A DNA stretch of 8,738 nt from Bacteroidales bacterium (GTDB lineage Bacteria > Bacteroidota > Bacteroidia > Bacteroidales > UBA3663). The translations under genes and the position numbers were made by a program. How positions within the stretch are numbered: position 1 is the stretch's first letter; each line of letters begins with the position of its first letter. The stretch covers positions 1 to 8,738 of the forward strand of contig JAUNCV010000083.1 in assembly GCA_030526445.1 (NCBI GenBank). The letters are read 5' to 3'. The notes below the pieces were generated by a model. It saw nothing but the letters and a program-made list of their open reading frames with translations. It was not told the origin of the DNA and searched no databases. Positions 7,412 through 8,738 of this stretch are shown here, one piece after another.

Positions 7412-7462
7412 CAAAAAATAACTCTCTGCCGAGAGAGAAAAATTTTCCTCGGCAGAGAGTTA
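7412..7462 (-). terminator. Strong intrinsic terminator of the GH97 gene
   Basis: A perfect 15-bp stem pairs 7448-7462 with 7419-7433 (arm TAACTCTCTGCCGAG), with a 14-base AT-rich loop. On the - strand the stem is followed at once by TTTTTT. It starts 23 bases past the GH97 stop. This is a textbook rho-independent terminator; on the + strand no T-run follows directly, so it acts in the GH97 direction. Confidence 0.9.
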
Positions 7463-7485
7463 AAATTTCGGGTTCGGAACAAGTA

Positions 7486-8738
7486 TCAAAATTCGATGAC
7501 GAAGCCGCCACGAGGCAGCAGTTCGAGACCTGACACATTGCCAGCAGACTGCTCAATAAAAGTCCATGGCTGCTCAGGAATGCCCGAATCGGCAAACATG
7601 AGGCCGGCCTTAGGGAGATTGAAGTCTGGAAGCGTCATTGGCTCATCGGTGCCATTGATGCCGGCAATATACTGCTTATCGCCCAAACGACGATACATAA
7701 TTACATATTTGCCAGGATCGCCAGCGAGGAGCTCAGTCTCATCCCAAACCGATGGGAGATTGGTGAAAAAGTCACGAACCTGCTGTGGCTGTGAGAGATA
7801 AGCCGAAGGACGATCGGCCAGATGCTGCAAACCCGACTCAAAGAGTACGGTGAGCGCCAACTCATGACCATGGGTGGTGATGTGTGGATGCTGCGAGTCG
7901 GTGAAGGTGCATGGAGTATAGTCCATTGAACCAATCACACCACGAGTAAATGGCAAAGTGGCGTTGTGGCAAGCGGCTTTGTTGGTGAGCACAGGCTTGT
8001 TGTTATACCACTCAGCGCCATAAACTGCCTCGGTGCTGAGGAGGTTAGGATAAGTGCGCATCCAGCCGCGAGGAATGGTAGCACCGTGCAGATTGACGAG
8101 CAAATGATGCTTGGCCGCACACTCAAGAAGCTCGATGCAATAGTTCATGCAACGCTCTTTTTCCTCTTCGAAGAAGTCGATCTTGACACCGGCAACACCA
8201 TGATCTTCACACCATTGGAACTCACGCTCGCGGTCTTCAGGCTTATTAAGACGGTATTTTGGACCCGGAGCGCCATCAATCCAACCGGTGGTAGAGTTGT
8301 ACCATATCATTGGCTTCACGCCCTTGCTGTGAGCATAGTTGAGCGCATCCTCAATGTTGCCGCCATTGCCCATTTCGTCCCATTCGGCATCGATGAGCAT
8401 GTATGGAAGCTTGAGTTCGGCAGCCATGTCAATGTACTGACAGATAATCTGATAGTCGTTCGAACCATGGTTGTAAGCCCAATAAATCCATGAAACGACG
8501 CCTGGCTGAATCCACGAAGTGTCTTCGACCTTAGATGGCGAAGCGAGATCGGTCACGAGAGTTGACTTTACCACCTGCTTCAAATCGCCCATGATGCAGA
8601 CACGCCAAGGAGTTTGCCATCCGGTTTGCACTGTGCTCTCCATCTCATCGGGCTGCACCTGATAATGACCAGGTTCAATAGAAAAGAAGTTCGAAGCTGC
8701 GTGACCGGTGGTAATGTCAGACTCGGCGAAGAGCGCAT
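7486..8738 (-). CDS. Glycoside hydrolase family 97, retaining alpha-galactosidase-like (partial, N-terminus off window)
   Basis: GH97 enzymes (SusB family) cleave alpha-glucosides or alpha-galactosides. The frame stays open to the right edge: 26 codons (ALFAESDITTGHAASNFF and onward) precede the internal GTG at 8656-8658, so that GTG is not the start. About 416 residues are visible; full GH97 proteins have about 650-740, so the N-terminal beta-sandwich is mostly missing. Diagnostic stretches include WIQPGVVSWIYWAYNHGS, LPYMLIDAEWDE and AGVKIDFFEEE. The Asp of KIDFF (codon 8176-8178) and the Glu of STEAVYGAEW (codon 8011-8013) are 55 residues apart, matching from memory the nucleophile and acid/base (D415, E470) of the retaining alpha-galactosidase BtGal97b. 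In inverting SusB-type alpha-glucosidases the nucleophile position is not Asp. The C-terminal beta-sandwich ends GGFVIEF. It is followed by its own terminator. Family is confident; alpha-galactosidase activity is an inference. Confidence 0.92.
   Translation of the reverse strand, partial: ALFAESDITTGHAASNFFSIEPGHYQVQPDEMESTVQTGWQTPWRVCIMGDLKQVVKSTLVTDLASPSKVEDTSWIQPGVVSWIYWAYNHGSNDYQIICQYIDMAAELKLPYMLIDAEWDEMGNGGNIEDALNYAHSKGVKPMIWYNSTTGWIDGAPGPKYRLNKPEDREREFQWCEDHGVAGVKIDFFEEEKERCMNYCIELLECAAKHHLLVNLHGATIPRGWMRTYPNLLSTEAVYGAEWYNNKPVLTNKAACHNATLPFTRGVIGSMDYTPCTFTDSQHPHITTHGHELALTVLFESGLQHLADRPSAYLSQPQQVRDFFTNLPSVWDETELLAGDPGKYVIMYRRLGDKQYIAGINGTDEPMTLPDFNLPKAGLMFADSGIPEQPWTFIEQSAGNVSGLELLPRGGFVIEF

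Larger units (their letters stand above)
7095..7485. other. 391-bp regulatory intergenic region between GH97 and GH2
   Basis: I find no gene here. Reading in the direction of transcription (right to left), it holds the GH97 terminator, two near-identical 19-base direct repeats with a degenerate third copy, an AT-rich palindrome and a TANNTTTG-type promoter close to GH2. The part from about 7140 to 7320 is clearly richer in A and T than the flanking genes, as expected for a promoter region. The layout indicates that GH97 and GH2, though on the same strand, are separate transcription units. Confidence 0.75.

Noticed and set aside
8656..8658. GTG as the start of the GH97 gene
   Set aside because: The frame is open upstream to the window edge and encodes GH97-like sequence (AESDITTG), so the gene is simply cut by the window.

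Overview
The window looks like chromosomal DNA of a Bacteroidota species, most likely Prevotella-like. The evidence is a SusC/SusD outer-membrane pair, start sites without Shine-Dalgarno sequences, a good match to the Bacteroidota promoter (TTG, 19 nt, TANNTTTG), and GH2 and GH97 enzymes of the kinds common in this phylum. Genus is an inference from gene content only.

Layout: bases 1-33 are the last codons of a SusC-type TonB-dependent receptor. Downstream on the + strand come a SusD/RagB lipoprotein (46-1584), an exported M20-family amidohydrolase resembling AbgB (1628-3121) and, after a hairpin, an SLC1/DAACS-type inner-membrane symporter (3210-4412) that ends at a GC-rich terminator. On the - strand, converging on that terminator, are a secreted GH2 beta-galactosidase-like enzyme (4494-7094) and, upstream of it, a GH97 alpha-glycosidase whose N-terminus runs off the right edge (7486-8738). 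The GH97 gene ends in a 15-bp perfect-stem intrinsic terminator. The 391-bp gap before GH2 also holds a pair of near-identical direct repeats, an AT-rich palindrome and a good candidate promoter, so GH2 is probably transcribed on its own.

How the genes may work together: the + strand genes read as one nutrient route, with SusCD capture and import across the outer membrane, amide hydrolysis in the periplasm by the M20 enzyme, and uptake of a released product by the SLC1 carrier. Its enzyme is an amidohydrolase, so the substrate may be an N-acylated or aryl-amide amino acid or a peptide-like compound; the substrate itself cannot be read from the sequence. The carrier keeps the SLC1 sodium and amino-group ligands, but Glu replaces the Arg that reads acidic side chains, which argues against glutamate, aspartate or a dicarboxylate. 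The - strand pair is more conventional: a GH2 and a GH97 with the Asp nucleophile of the retaining alpha-galactosidase branch, together suggesting galactose-containing glycans. I saw no tRNA, rRNA, CRISPR array, insertion sequence or phage gene.
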